Shown in pieces: positions 44,790 through 54,806 of a DNA stretch of 64,000 bases. The stretch covers positions 103,110,028-103,174,027 of the forward strand of contig CM067370.1 in assembly GCA_034401795.1 (NCBI GenBank), in the 5' to 3' direction. The stretch is from Chaetoderma sp. LZ-2023a. Lineage: Eukaryota; Mollusca; Caudofoveata; Chaetodermatida; Chaetodermatidae. Under the pieces are notes generated by a model. The model was not told the DNA's origin and did not search any database. It worked only from the letters and a program-made list of their open reading frames with translations. The position numbers and the translations under genes are program-made. Every line of letters begins with the position of its first letter. Positions within the stretch are counted from its first letter, which is position 1.

Positions 44790-45115
44790 AAGGCAGTAGT
44801 AGTAACAATTGTGGCAATTATTGTAGTTTTTATCAGTAGCTGTGTATTATGTAGTTTTTAATGAATTTCTTATGTGACTCGAGTGTGATCATTTGTGTTC
44901 TTATTTCATCTTCTGTATTGTTCCAAAGATTAGTAACAGGGTGCGATATTCATTGTCTAACTAATTCTCTTCGTATGCGTTGTGTGTGTGTAAGTTGTGT
45001 TTTCGTTGTGTTGTATGAGTGGACTTCTGTGCTGTGTTTGAATGGCTTAGATAAAGTTGTAGGTTTCTTAGTAGGATGTACAGTTGCTGAATCCCTATAT
45101 TTTTAAGCTTTCACC
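44790..45115 (-). pseudogene. LINE C-terminal tail fragment
   Basis: The minus strand reads RDSATVHPTKKPTT, then RIRRELVRQ, a stop, then VTNLWNNTEDEIRT and ITLESHKKFIKNYI. The WN-x-L-P/T-x-EIRT and FKK-x-IK-x-Y-L form is the usual extreme C-terminus of CR1/L2-like LINE ORF2 proteins. One in-frame stop in about 90 codons. Nothing of the reverse transcriptase remains. Confidence 0.65.
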
Positions 45116-45191
45116 ATTTCTGATTTGAAGACATCTTGGCCCTTCGCTGCTGTGAAAAATAGTTTGATGCACCTTTTCTAAGTTCCCCCCG

Positions 45192-45671
45192 CCCCCCCCC
45201 CCACAGACCCCCCCTTGCGGGTTGGTCTGTTGTTTTATTAACCACTATAAAAACATACTTACCGTTCAATCACTACTTGCTAAATCAATTATCCGCATTT
45301 AGTTAGCAGAATAAGATTTTTATGCCTGCATACACACCTCCCCATGCCTATTCCTATTAATATGAACCCTCAACCAGGCTACTGGTTAATTCCATCTCCA
45401 GTATATAACCTGATATAGACTGGCACCAGTCTGTAGTCACTCCCTAGTGACGCCTGTCACTATGCGCGCTTGCGCATGCGCACTGGAGCCCAAATAGGAA
45501 ACAGATTCACTTTTCTGAATTTAAGTGCCAAATATTATAGGCAGATTCTCAAATCATTTCCATGCAGGGTGGCTGAGGCCGGGTTGTAGTGATTGAACGG
45601 TAGGTATGTTTTTATAGTGGTTAATAAAACAACAGACCAACCCGCAAGGGGGGGGGGGGGGTCTGTGGGGG
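45192..45671. mobile_element. Family T inverted-repeat element, copy 1
   Basis: About 80 bp terminal inverted repeats: CCCCACAGACC.. GGGTTGGTCTGTTGTTTTAT, TAACCACTATAAAAACATAC, TTACCGTTCAATCACTAC, and the inverse at 45595-45671. The middle (about 300 bp, including CAGGCTACTGG, GACTGGCACCAGTCT and TGCGCATGCGCACTGGAG) is the same sequence as the DIRS terminal repeats at 54241-54572 and 62735-63026. No ORF. Confidence 0.75.
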
Positions 45672-45693
45672 TTGTTATTACACCATAAAAAAA

Positions 45694-46162
45694 CCCACAG
45701 ACCCCCCTTGCAGGTTGGTCTGTTGTTTTATTAACCACTATAAAAACATACTTACTGTTCAATCACTACTTGCTAAATCAATTATCTGCATTTAGCTACC
45801 AGAATAAGATTTTTATGCTTGCATACACTCCTCCCCATGCCTATTCCTATAAATATGGACCCTCAACCAGGCTACTGGTTAGGTCCATCTCCAGTATATT
45901 AACTGATATAGACTGGCACCAGTCTGTACTCACTCCATAGTGATGCCTGTCACTAAGCGTGCTTGCGCATGCGCACTGAAGCCCAAATAGGAAACAGATT
46001 CACTTTTCTGAATTTAAGTCCCAAATATTATAGGCAAATTCGCAAATCAATTCCATGTGGGGTGGCTGAGGATGGGTCGTAGTGATTGAATGGTAAGTAT
46101 TTTTTATAGTGGTTAATAAAACAACAGACCAACCCGCAAGGGCGGTCTGTGGGGGGGGGGGG
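45694..46162. mobile_element. Family T inverted-repeat element, copy 2
   Basis: Same layout as 45192-45671 in the same orientation, separated from it by 22 bp reading GTTGTTATTACACCATAAAA, which is a DIRS-type end. Its right end directly abuts the end of DIRS-like element 2. Confidence 0.75.
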
Positions 46163-46499
46163 TTGTTATTATACCACAAAAACATCCATTACCGTTCAAT
46201 CACTACTTGCTAAACCCGTAGATTTGGTCAGTGCCCCACTTAAAACATTAGGTGGGAGGCGATTTGAGAATCAACAAACAAGGATAAAAATCAAACCAAT
46301 CTTATCCAAATGTTATTAACATAACATAATAGTGCATTTAAATCAATCACACCGTGATTATCAAATAAGGAAAACTTGAACTTAAAGAGATAAATAAAAA
46401 CCAAAATAAACTGTCACCATTTCTTACAGACGCAGTCTTAACGAAAATAGCGAGATCTGCTTGGTAAATGGTATTCAGCTATTTTGGTTAAAATCGTAT

Positions 46500-47430
46500 T
46501 ACGAAAGAAGGAGGCTGCTGCACTCTGATCATTCAGATAAAAGGTTATAAAAGAGGATTCAGATTTTCATCCTGCAACCTGCATGACTTCATCTAAATAC
46601 GAACCGGCAAAAAGTGCAAAAGAGGAAGCCATTCCTCTAACATCGTGAGCTTTAATATGGGAGAGATTAATTTGTTCTGGAGAAGCAATGTCGTAACAAA
46701 GCTTAATCGTCTCCCAAATCCATCAGGATATCGTTAATTTTGAGACCGGCTTAGTTAACTCTTCCACATAAGAAAGCCATAAAAGGGACGGATCAAATCT
46801 TTTGAAATCAGTTCGCTGTTTGTACATTCTTAATGCCCTAACAGGACACCAGTTTGTCGGAAGGCGAAAAAGACGATAATGATTTTTAAATGATCGGACT
46901 AGCAGGAAACCGGTTAGACTGAGTTTTAGATAAAACAATCCCTTCTGGGATATAAAACTAAACTGTCTCCTGAAACTATAAATCTCTCCCTTTCAGCAGA
47001 AAATGCATGAATTTTGAACGCCTTCCAGCAGCGGCCGTTAATACTAATAGAGGAAAGAGGTTCAAAATGACGGCCTGCCAGCACTTGAAGAACCAAAGCC
47101 AAGTTCCATGAAGGTAACGTTTTAGCTATCGGAGGACGAATATTTCCAAGACCTCTAATAAAAACTATTAAAGGTCTTAGTGTCCTTGACATCGGCATAC
47201 AGAAGGCAAGGAAGAGAAGATGCCAGAGAAAATCTATATCCCCTAACCGTATTAGTTGATAAATGTAAGGAATCAGAGATATTTTAAAAAGTCTAATACT
47301 TGGGGAATAGAAAGAGAATCGGGCACGAGACCTTGGTCTGAACACCATTCTCAAAAAAAACCCTGACTGGAAAAAGTCGACACTTGTAAACTCTGCGGGT
47401 CGACTCTGTTCTGGAAGAATCGATAATTAC
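46500..47430 (-). pseudogene. DIRS-type tyrosine recombinase, decayed
   Basis: Minus-strand segments in order: IPYIYQLIRLG..., RPLIVFIRGLGNIRPPIAK, PSWNLALVLQVLAG, FEPLSSISINGR, YPRRDCFI (47354-46926); after a frame change LPTNWCPVRALRMYKQRT (46938-46723); after another, the C-terminal box IKAHDVRGMASSFAL (HxxR, about 46636-46670) and FITFYLND with the expected catalytic Tyr (about 46548). A TGA replaces the Trp of the usual GW before it. The first Arg motif is not clean (ERERFIV in place of R-x-SEL). In the family this enzyme inserts the circular DNA by site-specific recombination. This copy is dead. Confidence 0.8.
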
Positions 47431-47672
47431 TGGAGATCTTGAAGAAACTTTATTCTCGTAGACTTTAGTTTCGATATTCTCCAAACACACAGACTGAAGA
47501 TTTCTGGGTTTTGATGAAGACAAAGACCTCTTACTTGAGACAGAAGATCCTGGGAGAATGGACGAAGACGAGGGAAGTCTACCAGGAGATCTAGAAGGTC
47601 TACAAACCAAATCCTCTTTGGCCAAAAAGGAGCTATAAAAGAATCTCGCGGATTTGTCTTTGACATTCTTCA
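47427..47672 (-). pseudogene. DIRS-type RNase H C-terminus to recombinase linker
   Basis: SFIAPFWPKRIWFVDLLDLL, VDFPRLRPFSQDLLSQ and HQNPEIFSLCVWRI, the segment that follows RNase H in DIRS elements (APxWP-x2-WF-x-DLL, LLSQ, H-x2-P-x3-L-x-L-x-W). The homologous segment at 57721-57960 confirms it. Upstream the homology ends near 47690. Confidence 0.75.
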
Positions 47673-47689
47673 ACACTAACCAGAGTTCT

Positions 47690-49099
47690 AGGTAAGCTTT
47701 TCAATAATTGGGTGATTCACTCTTAGAAATTTTGTAAATTGGGTTTCTTTGGAATTTAATTGGGTTATTATACATTATTAGCAAGAAAACTGAAATTAAT
47801 TGGGTGAGTTTCTATTTCAGTACTCATGATGTTAAAAATTAATTGGGTGATTGGCAATTTTTATCTATAATAGATCTAGAGCTCTGACACAGAAGGAATG
47901 TGAACAGATACAACATCCTGACCAGAGGACATGGAAAGAATAGAGAAAAAAGCTGGCATGAAAGAACGAACAAGGGACGAATCCCTAAAAACAGAAAACA
48001 ATGAGAAAACCAGACCTTGATCAACAATTAGAAACTCAAGCTCAAAAGAGAGAATGACAGAAACAATCGGATCAAGATGATCAAAAGAGGAAGAAGAGGA
48101 AGAAGGAGGAAGAGAGGAATTAAGAAGAATGGAAGATGAAGAGGAAAGAACAGGACCAGAAGATCCCTGGAGAGGATTGATAGACGATGAAATACGGGAA
48201 AACCCCAGAGGGGAAAAAGAAGGAAGACAGAAAGAGAGAGAGAGAGAGAGAGAGGAAGAACATGACTAGAAGAAAACTTTAGAAGGGGCAGAGGATGAAG
48301 GAAGAGACCTATACTTATCTTACTCATTATTATTAGACTTAGAACCAATATTATCATCTGGATGTCATTGAGTTTGATATGCTAATAAAAGGAATAATTG
48401 ATAGAATGATAATGAATCCCGGGAACATCTGGATGTTAAATACACAAAACACTAATACTTGATTATGATTAAACACTACGGGATGAATCACGAAACAAAA
48501 CACAGACAAACAGAGGCGATATAAAATCTAAGCAAAAAGACTCACCTAAACCATGACTGTAACAACGCAGAAGAAAAAACTCGGCTTTTATTCCTTCTTC
48601 CTTCACCCTAATCTTATTTCTCTATTCTAAGCGTTTTCTAGCTCTTGTAATCATTAATCTTAGAGCCATTCTCTTCCCTATGAATCCACTACTGAAACTT
48701 TTCCTTTCAGCGCCTGTCAGATTTAGACTAAGAATTACGCTAGAACACAGGGATTTTCTTCAAGAAAATAACTCCCTCTGAACGGCCCGAAGACAACTGG
48801 CCATCTAAAGTTGGATGAAATTAAAAATTATATATCTAGCGATAATGCGTAGAATATAGACTGACTTATCGACTGCAACAAAAAACCCGTCCGGCAACCA
48901 GTCAGAAGACACTTTAATTATGTTGAAATGTTTCATTGATAAAAGAATAAATGGTGAATATCTACAACTCCAAGAGAGACTTCAAGATTTGCAATTTCTC
49001 AGAATTAATATTTTCAGCGATTAAACATTCCGAATTTAAAAGCACTTACTGAAATAAGACTAACTCTTAGGAAAAATGATGACTAGATCCTAGGAAAGA
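47690..49099 (-). other. Low-complexity interior of DIRS element 2
   Basis: 47695-47870 holds five AATTGGGTGA-like repeats, absent from element 3, so it is a local insertion. 48060-48260 is GAA/GA-rich with a (GA)n run at about 48229-48254. 48560-48910 is collinear with 59560-59990 of element 3 (AACGCAGAAGAA, GGCCCGAAGACAACTGGCCATCTAAAG) and in one minus frame reads VDKSVYILRII, not identified. No reverse transcriptase motifs seen, so the polymerase has been lost. Confidence 0.5.
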
Positions 49100-50216
49100 C
49101 AAACCTGGAATCTCAGTAAGAGCTATCACCGGAAATCCAAAAAAGGAAAACAGAACCGGAGGTTAATCATAGAACACCATGAAACCGGTAATGACCCTAT
49201 CCCCGGATGTACGAATCCGGAAGTGAAAAAATAGGAAACAGAAATGCGCAAACCAGAAGACAACCGGAAACTGAACCCGGATGTACAGTAAAAAGCCAGA
49301 ATAAGCAAAGTAACTGTAAATATGCAAAAACGGAAGTCAGACCGGATACGGAAAGCATGGAGGTAGATCCGGAAAACGGAAGTAACCCCTGTCCTGAGAT
49401 CTGAACGACCCGGAAGTACAGTTAGTACACCTCTAGAAACAGAAGCGGAAGTGTACACTGTACAGACAGGAATCCAAACCGGAAGCGCTTCTACCGGAAG
49501 ACGAAAAATAATAGGAGTCCACAGACCCCGGATATCCGGTATGACCAGAAGCGCTGCTAAAACCGGAACCGGATCCAGGAACCAGATCTTGAGGACCCGG
49601 ATGTCCTACAAAAAACAGAAGTCATACTGGAAATGGTCGGAATGGAAGTAATAACCGGATCTTGCAGACCTGGATTTCCTACAAAACCGGAAGTCAAACC
49701 GGAAACGGACAGAACAGAAGTAAGAACCAGATCTTGAAGACCCGGCGGAAAACGGAAGTAAACCCGAGTCTCGAGGACCCGAGTCCACCACAACGGAACC
49801 GGAAGAACTAGCAAGGCTAGAATGCGAACTCTTAGCTATAAGAGACCTAGGAGAATCTTGACGACCGGAATGACCGAAAAACTGGCATTAGCATAATGCT
49901 TTTGGACGTTAGCTTCCGCCGCCGCCACCACTGCTTGAGGGTTATGCCTATCACCCTCAAGTCTAATGTGGATTTGACCCGATGACCTGCACGAGCTCAC
50001 CTTCGAGAGCTTTGTCGCTCTAGACTTTAGTTCTGGAGACCTAATAACCTGCATTGACGTTAGAGGGATCGGTTTCCCCCATTTGCGGGTGTTCCCTCGG
50101 GCTATCGTCGGAACCAGAAGAAACTTCCTGTTTCTTGGCCTCCATGATGGCAGAAGATATCCTTTCCTCTAAAGATTTAGTCAAAACTGCAGCGAAGGAT
50201 TCAAATCTCGCAAATA
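49100..50216 (-). pseudogene. DIRS-like gag, C-terminal part with 72 bp repeats
   Basis: Reading minus: ARFESFAAVLTKSLEERISS, PQMGETDPSN, SPELKSRATK, GQIHIRLEGDRHNPQAVV, then a long Ser/Thr/Gly-rich part built from units like SVSGLTSGFVGNPGLQDPV. On DNA the units are seen as GATCTTGAAGACC boxes at 49585, 49658 and 49730 with CCGGAAGT and CGGAAAC motifs between them. One unit is 73 bp, so the frame is lost at an A run. N-terminal part continues across the LINE insertion at 51911-52340. Confidence 0.6.
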
Positions 50217-50229
50217 AAGCTAACACAGC

Positions 50230-51897
50230 AGAGCTGCCAAATGGGATCCAAGCAGCCCTCTATGCAGATGACCTCGTACTCTGGTGCACCGAGGAGTACA
50301 CAACGACTGCCACGTACAGAATGCAGCTCACCATGGACAGAATTACAGCTTGGGACAATCGCTGGTGTATTACCATCAACAAAGAAAAATCATCAGCCAT
50401 GCTATTCTCACTGTCCACCAAAACCAAGGTTGGCAATCTGACACTGGGCGGTACTCCAGTCGAGTACGAGGACCAGCAGACATACCTGGGAGTCACCTAT
50501 GATAGAAGATTAACATGGAAGGAGCACATCCAGAACGCAGAGGCAAAGGCCAGAAGAAAGCTAAACATCATGAGGAAGCTGGCAGGAACAAAGTGGGGTG
50601 CCAATGAAAGGATCCTCAAGACCATCTACCTAGGTGTCGTACGACCACACCTTGAGTATGGATCCAGCTCATGGATGACAGCAGCTAAATCTCATCAACA
50701 GGACCTCGACAGAGTACAAAACCAGGCACTGCGCATCATCACTGGTGGAATGAGATCAACACCAATAGCAGGCATCCCCCCACTTAGTAAAGGAAGGGAA
50801 TGCAAGCTGCAAAGTTCAAATCGTTCAACAACCACCCGATGAAGATCAGGCAAGCACAGCTGTCATCAGGAAGACTTAAAAGATCAAGTTTTGTGAAAGA
50901 GACAAAAGCACTTCAAAGGAAACACCAAGAAATGTTGCCAGCACAAATAGAAGACCCAAACCACACCCTTGATCCTCCACCCTGGGAAAACAAACTAGAG
51001 AGCATAGCTATTCACACCACAGTACCTCATCTCATAACCAAAGATGAACACAGTGATGTGAGCAAGAAGGCCCTGACCCTAGCCATGCTGGAAGAAATGT
51101 ACCCTCAGGAGACATGGATAAGGATCTACACAGATGGATCAGCCAAAGATGCAATTAGGAGTGGAGGTACCGGACTGCACATACAGTATCCAAACGGACA
51201 ACATGAGTCAGCTGCAATACCGACACGGCAAACACTGCACAAACTACAGAGCTGAAGTCGAAGCACTGGTCCATGCAGCTAATACCATCAGCAGAACAGC
51301 AGACCCTATTGCACAGATTGTCTTTTTATCTGATGCCCTCTCCGTCCTTGAGGCTATCACCAAAGGTAAGCTGCCACAACTTGAAGAAGCACTACAAACC
51401 ATCAAATGCTTTCGGATAGCATTGCAGTGGATCCCCTCACACTGTGGAGTCCAAGGAAATGAGGAAGCAGACAAGATGGCAAAGGTGGGTGCATAAGAGA
51501 ATCAGACAGAAAACATGGTTACGCATACAGAGATGAAGACTATCATCAAGTCACTCTATAGAACACCTCAATCAGAAGATGTCTACCATCATCTCTCGAG
51601 GCCAGAGCAAGTGACCATTTTTCGTCTCAGAACTGGACATAACAGACTAAACCAACACATGTACAGGCGGTTCCACCTTACGACATCGCCCACTTGTCCT
51701 TGTGGAGAAGCAGAACAGACCACAGAGCACATACGTCAATGTTGCAGTACGTATCAGCTGCTGAGAGAAGGGATCTGGCCTTTGTCAACCTCTTTTCTTG
51801 AAAAGCTGTATGGGCCTGTGGAAGAACTGCAGAAAACCACAGATTTCATCTTGAGAACGGCTCTCCAAGTGTGATACCAGCGATCGAAAAGAAGAAG
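50230..51897 (+). mobile_element. 5'-truncated LINE with RNase H, perfect target duplication
   Basis: AAGCTAACACAGC flanks both ends exactly (50217-50229 and 51898-51910), a 13 bp target-site duplication. The copy ends in a GAAGAAGAAG tail. Protein pieces: ALYADDLVLW (catalytic YADD, 50261-50272), KEHIQNAEAKARRKLN, LRIITGGMRSTPIAG; frame change; IYTDGSAKDA (RNase H Asp, 51127-51141); frame change; YRAEVEALVHA, FLSDALSVLEA, LQWIPSHCGVQGNEEADKMA; stop; FRLRTGHNRLNQHMYRR and CPCGEAEQTTEHIRQCC (zinc motif, 51695 onwards). Reverse transcriptase plus RNase H plus C-terminal zinc motif points to the I/Jockey-like group. Three disruptions make it dead, but it is the freshest LINE here. Confidence 0.9.
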
Positions 51898-51910
51898 AAG
51901 CTAACACAGC

Positions 51911-52340
51911 TTCCGAATTCGCCGAAGAGGCCCCACCCCCTCCATTGCTGCTGGAATAGACATATTAGATATTGCAAGACACAGCTTTTGTCTTACTAGC
52001 AACGGAGGTAGGGGAAGGACGACCAGAGGGCAGCGCTGTAGGACGAATAATCCTTAATGAAAAACTTAGATACGAATGTAGACCACCGTATGCAAAACCT
52101 GCACATCAATGTGGGGGTACACGTAGTGCACTTAAAACACACATGTCCTCCATACTCCACAGAGTGAACTCGTTCACAGATTGAGGACGTGCACTTGATT
52201 TATCGGTCATTAAAACACTCTTAAAAACGATTACGAAAGAAGCATACAGCTTAGAATTTCGATAAAAGGAGTCTAGAAACATGCAAACACCTTTCAAAGA
52301 AAGGCCGGAAAGTTCAAATTCAAGATTGTTTTCTATCATA
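51911..52340 (-). pseudogene. DIRS-like gag, N-terminal part
   Basis: Minus frames read SVNEFTLWSMEDMCVLSALR with VHSVEYGGHVCFKCTTCTPT in the next frame, collinear with the plus-strand gag start of element 1 (33560-33640). A Ser/Ala-rich stretch follows. The H-x7-H/C-type C-x2-C segment may be a zinc knuckle, but this is uncertain. Interrupted after 51911 by the LINE. Confidence 0.5.
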
Positions 52341-52608
52341 GCGAAATAAACGTAATTCCTTGTAAAGCACTATTTTTTATTTTTTTTTAACTGAAAGTGA
52401 TTAAGGGCTCACTGGAGTAATAGAGTGTTTTTAGATGATGATGACGTAGGCATATTAATGTTGTTACCACGAAAACGAAACCCACGAAAACCGGTAACAT
52501 TTATATACATAGTTATAAAGTTCAATACAACCACGAAATACTTCCAAACACATAATTTTGGGAGGATAGACTTCATAGTAGGCATATCTTAGCGTGGGGA
52601 AGTCCTTC
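52341..52608 (-). other. DIRS leader between terminal repeat and gag
   Basis: GATGATGATGAC, TTGTTACCACGAAAAC, ACGAAAACCGGTAACA and ATAGTTATAAAGTTCAATA boxes match 62490-62600 (same strand) and 33180-33270 (inverse). The paired GGTTACCACGAAAAC/CGAAAACCGGTAAC boxes are conserved in all three elements. Confidence 0.6.
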
Positions 52609-52616
52609 AATAGAGA

Positions 52617-54208
52617 ATATTTTTCCATACCTTTTCCATACTTTTTCCAGACCAAATTAAAAATTTTCCATAGCCATTTAAAGACATTTTAATAGTGGAC
52701 ATTTGGGGGGGAAAAACCCCTTAAAAACTTTATTTTTAACATTTGAGGCTTTTAATTGGTTCTATTTTGTACATCATATCACAGTTAAACATGAGAAAAC
52801 AATGCATAAGTAAATTTCATAATTAAACTAGTAAACAGTTTTAACACTACCCGCTCTGATGGCATTGTGTACCTGGTGTAATCCACAGCTACCAATATTT
52901 ATCATCCGCTTCTGGGTTTCATACTCTATGCCCTTTGAAAGGATATCATATGTCTTCCAATTGACATTGGGTCCATCCATTGACAGTTGGAACATGCCAC
53001 GAAGACCTAACTTTTCACAACATTCTCAGAGTTTTTCATGAATATCCGTTGCTGTGGCATGGCCGAGGAATTCTGATGTGTAGAATTGAGTGGAAAAATG
53101 ATCTGCTTGCCAGAACCGAACATGAACACCCATTTGTTTAGACGGAAGATGTCCATTAAGGCTTTGGTCGAATAATAAAACATAATCCGTCTCAGCCTTC
53201 ACCTTTGACAACAAAAGTGACTGAAAATATGGTGCAATGCCAAAGTAGAAAGATAAGCACACTTTGTCTCTCCACAAGAGAATTTCGAGGTGATCATACT
53301 ATCTAGAAATATTATACGGAATAAATCTGCAACCTTCTCGCAACATTTGAATGAGAAGTGATTCTGTATGACATTAAGGCACCAGTAAATCTCGGATGAG
53401 AGGACTTCATTTCTTGTTACGAATGATCCTAACGAGGCTGATGGTGTAGAAACGACTATGGGTTGATTGGGAGGAATGACTGCTGGAGTTCTGATGAGGT
53501 AAATAAAACAATTCATTATATTATTTCCTATATCAAATGACTTATCGCAAACACTACATCTGGCTCGATGACTTGAAGTGTCATCCGGTACAATCCAACC
53601 CTTATATTTCTCGTTAGTTTGCCACAAAACTGAATATTTACACTTTCCCATGATCGCGGTAGCATAAGAAATTCGAAAACTATACAACAAAATTTATCTC
53701 ACTTTACTAACATAATATATACACAAAATCATTTTCGCAATACTCACATGAATGTTGATTATATCCAATTGATCAAACATATGAAAATCGTGAGAATAAA
53801 TAGTTATTTTCAGGATTCATGTTCAGACATGTATTACTCAAGTTCCCGGTAATCGCGATGTACCGGAGTTTTCTACGCAGTTTATACAATCACAGCGGTT
53901 ACCGGGACACAACCCAAACTTGTTCAGACATGTATTGCTCACGCGCGAAATGTTCCCGGTAATCGCAATGTATTGGAGCTTGGCGGTTACCGGTACCCAA
54001 TCCAGACTTGCGAAACCAGGAACAAGGAAGTGTTTGTTGACAAAATGGCTGCCGGAAAAAATTACAAATCCCGATATTTTAATTTTCCATACCTTTTCCA
54101 TAGCGGTACCACGAAATATCAAATTTTCCATAGCTTTTCCAGCCCTGGAAATGGTTTTCTTAAATTTCCATACTTTTTCCAGACTTCCATACCTGCATGG
54201 GAACCCTG
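52617..54208 (-). mobile_element. hAT transposon with transposase fragment
   Basis: Right end is the inverse of CAGGGTTCCCATGCA, a standard hAT terminus, followed by repeated GGTATGGAAAAAG-like subterminal boxes. Flanks AATAGAGA (52609-52616) and AATAGTAA (54209-54216) share most bases, and comparison with the empty site at about 62665-62680 (CAATAGTGTAGCTGACACAGC) supports insertion there. The left end lacks a CAGGG terminus and carries direct rather than inverted CCATACTTTTTCCAG boxes, so it is rearranged. Confidence 0.75.
52850..53690 (-). pseudogene. BED-finger hAT transposase, N-terminal fragment
   Basis: Frame 1 (53650-53199): MGKCKYSVLWQTNEKYKGWI, HRARCSVCDKSFDI (BED-type C-x2-C), VLSSEIYWCLNVIQNHFSFK, SKFSCGETKCAYLSTLALHH. 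Frame 2 (53277-53026): YVLLFDQSLNGHLPSKQMGV, VRFWQADHFSTQFYTSEFLG, HATATDI. A third frame near 53000-52860 reads the QWMDPMSIG segment (usually SMDGPNVNW). This is the start of a hAT transposase with BED finger and the first catalytic Asp region (LLFDQSLN). The C-terminal dimerisation domain is missing. Confidence 0.8.
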
Positions 54209-54240
54209 AATAGTAAGCTGACACAGCGCAAAGCTATAAA

Positions 54241-54572
54241 ATCTTTCTGATAATATTTGTGCAGTTGTTCTGCTTGCAGAATAATTGAAAAGTGAATCTG
54301 TTTCCTATTTGGGCTCAAGTGCGCATGCGCAAGCGCGCTTAGTGACAGGCATCACTATGGAGTGAGTACAGACTGGTGCCAGTCTATATCAGTTCATATA
54401 CTGGAGATGGACCGAACAAGTAGCCTGGTTGAGGGTCAATATTTATAGGAATAGGCATGGGGAGGAGTGTATGCAAGCATAAAAATCTTATTCTGGTAGC
54501 TAAATGCAGATAATTGATTTAGCAAGTAATGATTGAACGGTAATGGACCTTTTTGTGGTGTAATAACAACTT
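54241..54572 (-). repeat. Terminal repeat of DIRS-like element 2
   Basis: About 300 bp: TTCTGCTTGCAGAATAATTG, TGCGCATGCGCAAGCGCGC, GACTGGTGCCAGTC, GGGGAGGAGTGTATGCAAGC, TAGCAAGTAATGATTGAACGG and the end GTGGTGTAATAACAAC. It is homologous to 62735-63026 and to the middle of the family T elements. Confidence 0.8.
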
Positions 54573-54727
54573 CTGGATCATACACTGTAGGTACATGATT
54601 CACAGGCTGTTTGATGAGTACCGTTCTCAGGTTAAAAACTCCCATCTGAAAATGATTATAAAGATTATGCTAACCATTTTGGTCGTCCTGCGTTTCCAAT
54701 GTCTGAATTACAAGACAACTATAGATC

Positions 54728-54806
54728 TGTTGAATATTTTGAAAATAATTTGACTGTGAGCTGTTGTAACTCCCAGTCAAAATTAGTTTCAATATATTCA
54801 ACAAAA
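54728..54806. mobile_element. Family B core fragment
   Basis: CTGTTGAATATTTTGAAAATA, GACTGTGAGCTGTTGTAACTCCCAGTC region, TTAGTTTCAATATATTCAAC. Only the palindrome is preserved. Confidence 0.65.

Larger units (their letters stand above)
46163..54572 (-). mobile_element. DIRS-like element 2, 8.4 kb with nested insertions
   Basis: Bounded by inverted ends: TTGTTATTATACCACAAAAA then CATCCATTACCGTTCAATCAC on the left, and the inverse at 54520-54572 on the right. Reading minus: 300 bp terminal repeat, leader, gag-like region, a Ser/Glu-rich low-complexity stretch, the end of RNase H, a tyrosine recombinase and the 3' end. A tyrosine recombinase instead of an integrase, and inverted terminal repeats without a target duplication, define the DIRS order. 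Most of the reverse transcriptase is missing. A LINE (50230-51897) and a hAT element (52617-54208) have inserted; without them it would be about 5.1 kb. Confidence 0.75.

Noticed and set aside
44655..45106. Two adjoining plus-strand hydrophobic ORFs as a small-membrane-protein pair
   Set aside because: They lie opposite the recognisable LINE tail on the minus strand and have no conserved features of their own.
47839..48357. Minus-strand hydrophobic ORFs of 62 and 109 codons
   Set aside because: They come from GA-rich low-complexity sequence (Ser/Leu/Phe runs) and are not shared with element 3.
50054..50229. First 59 codons of the 262-codon plus-strand ORF as part of the LINE protein
   Set aside because: They lie outside the target duplication and are antisense to the DIRS gag; the LINE starts at 50230.
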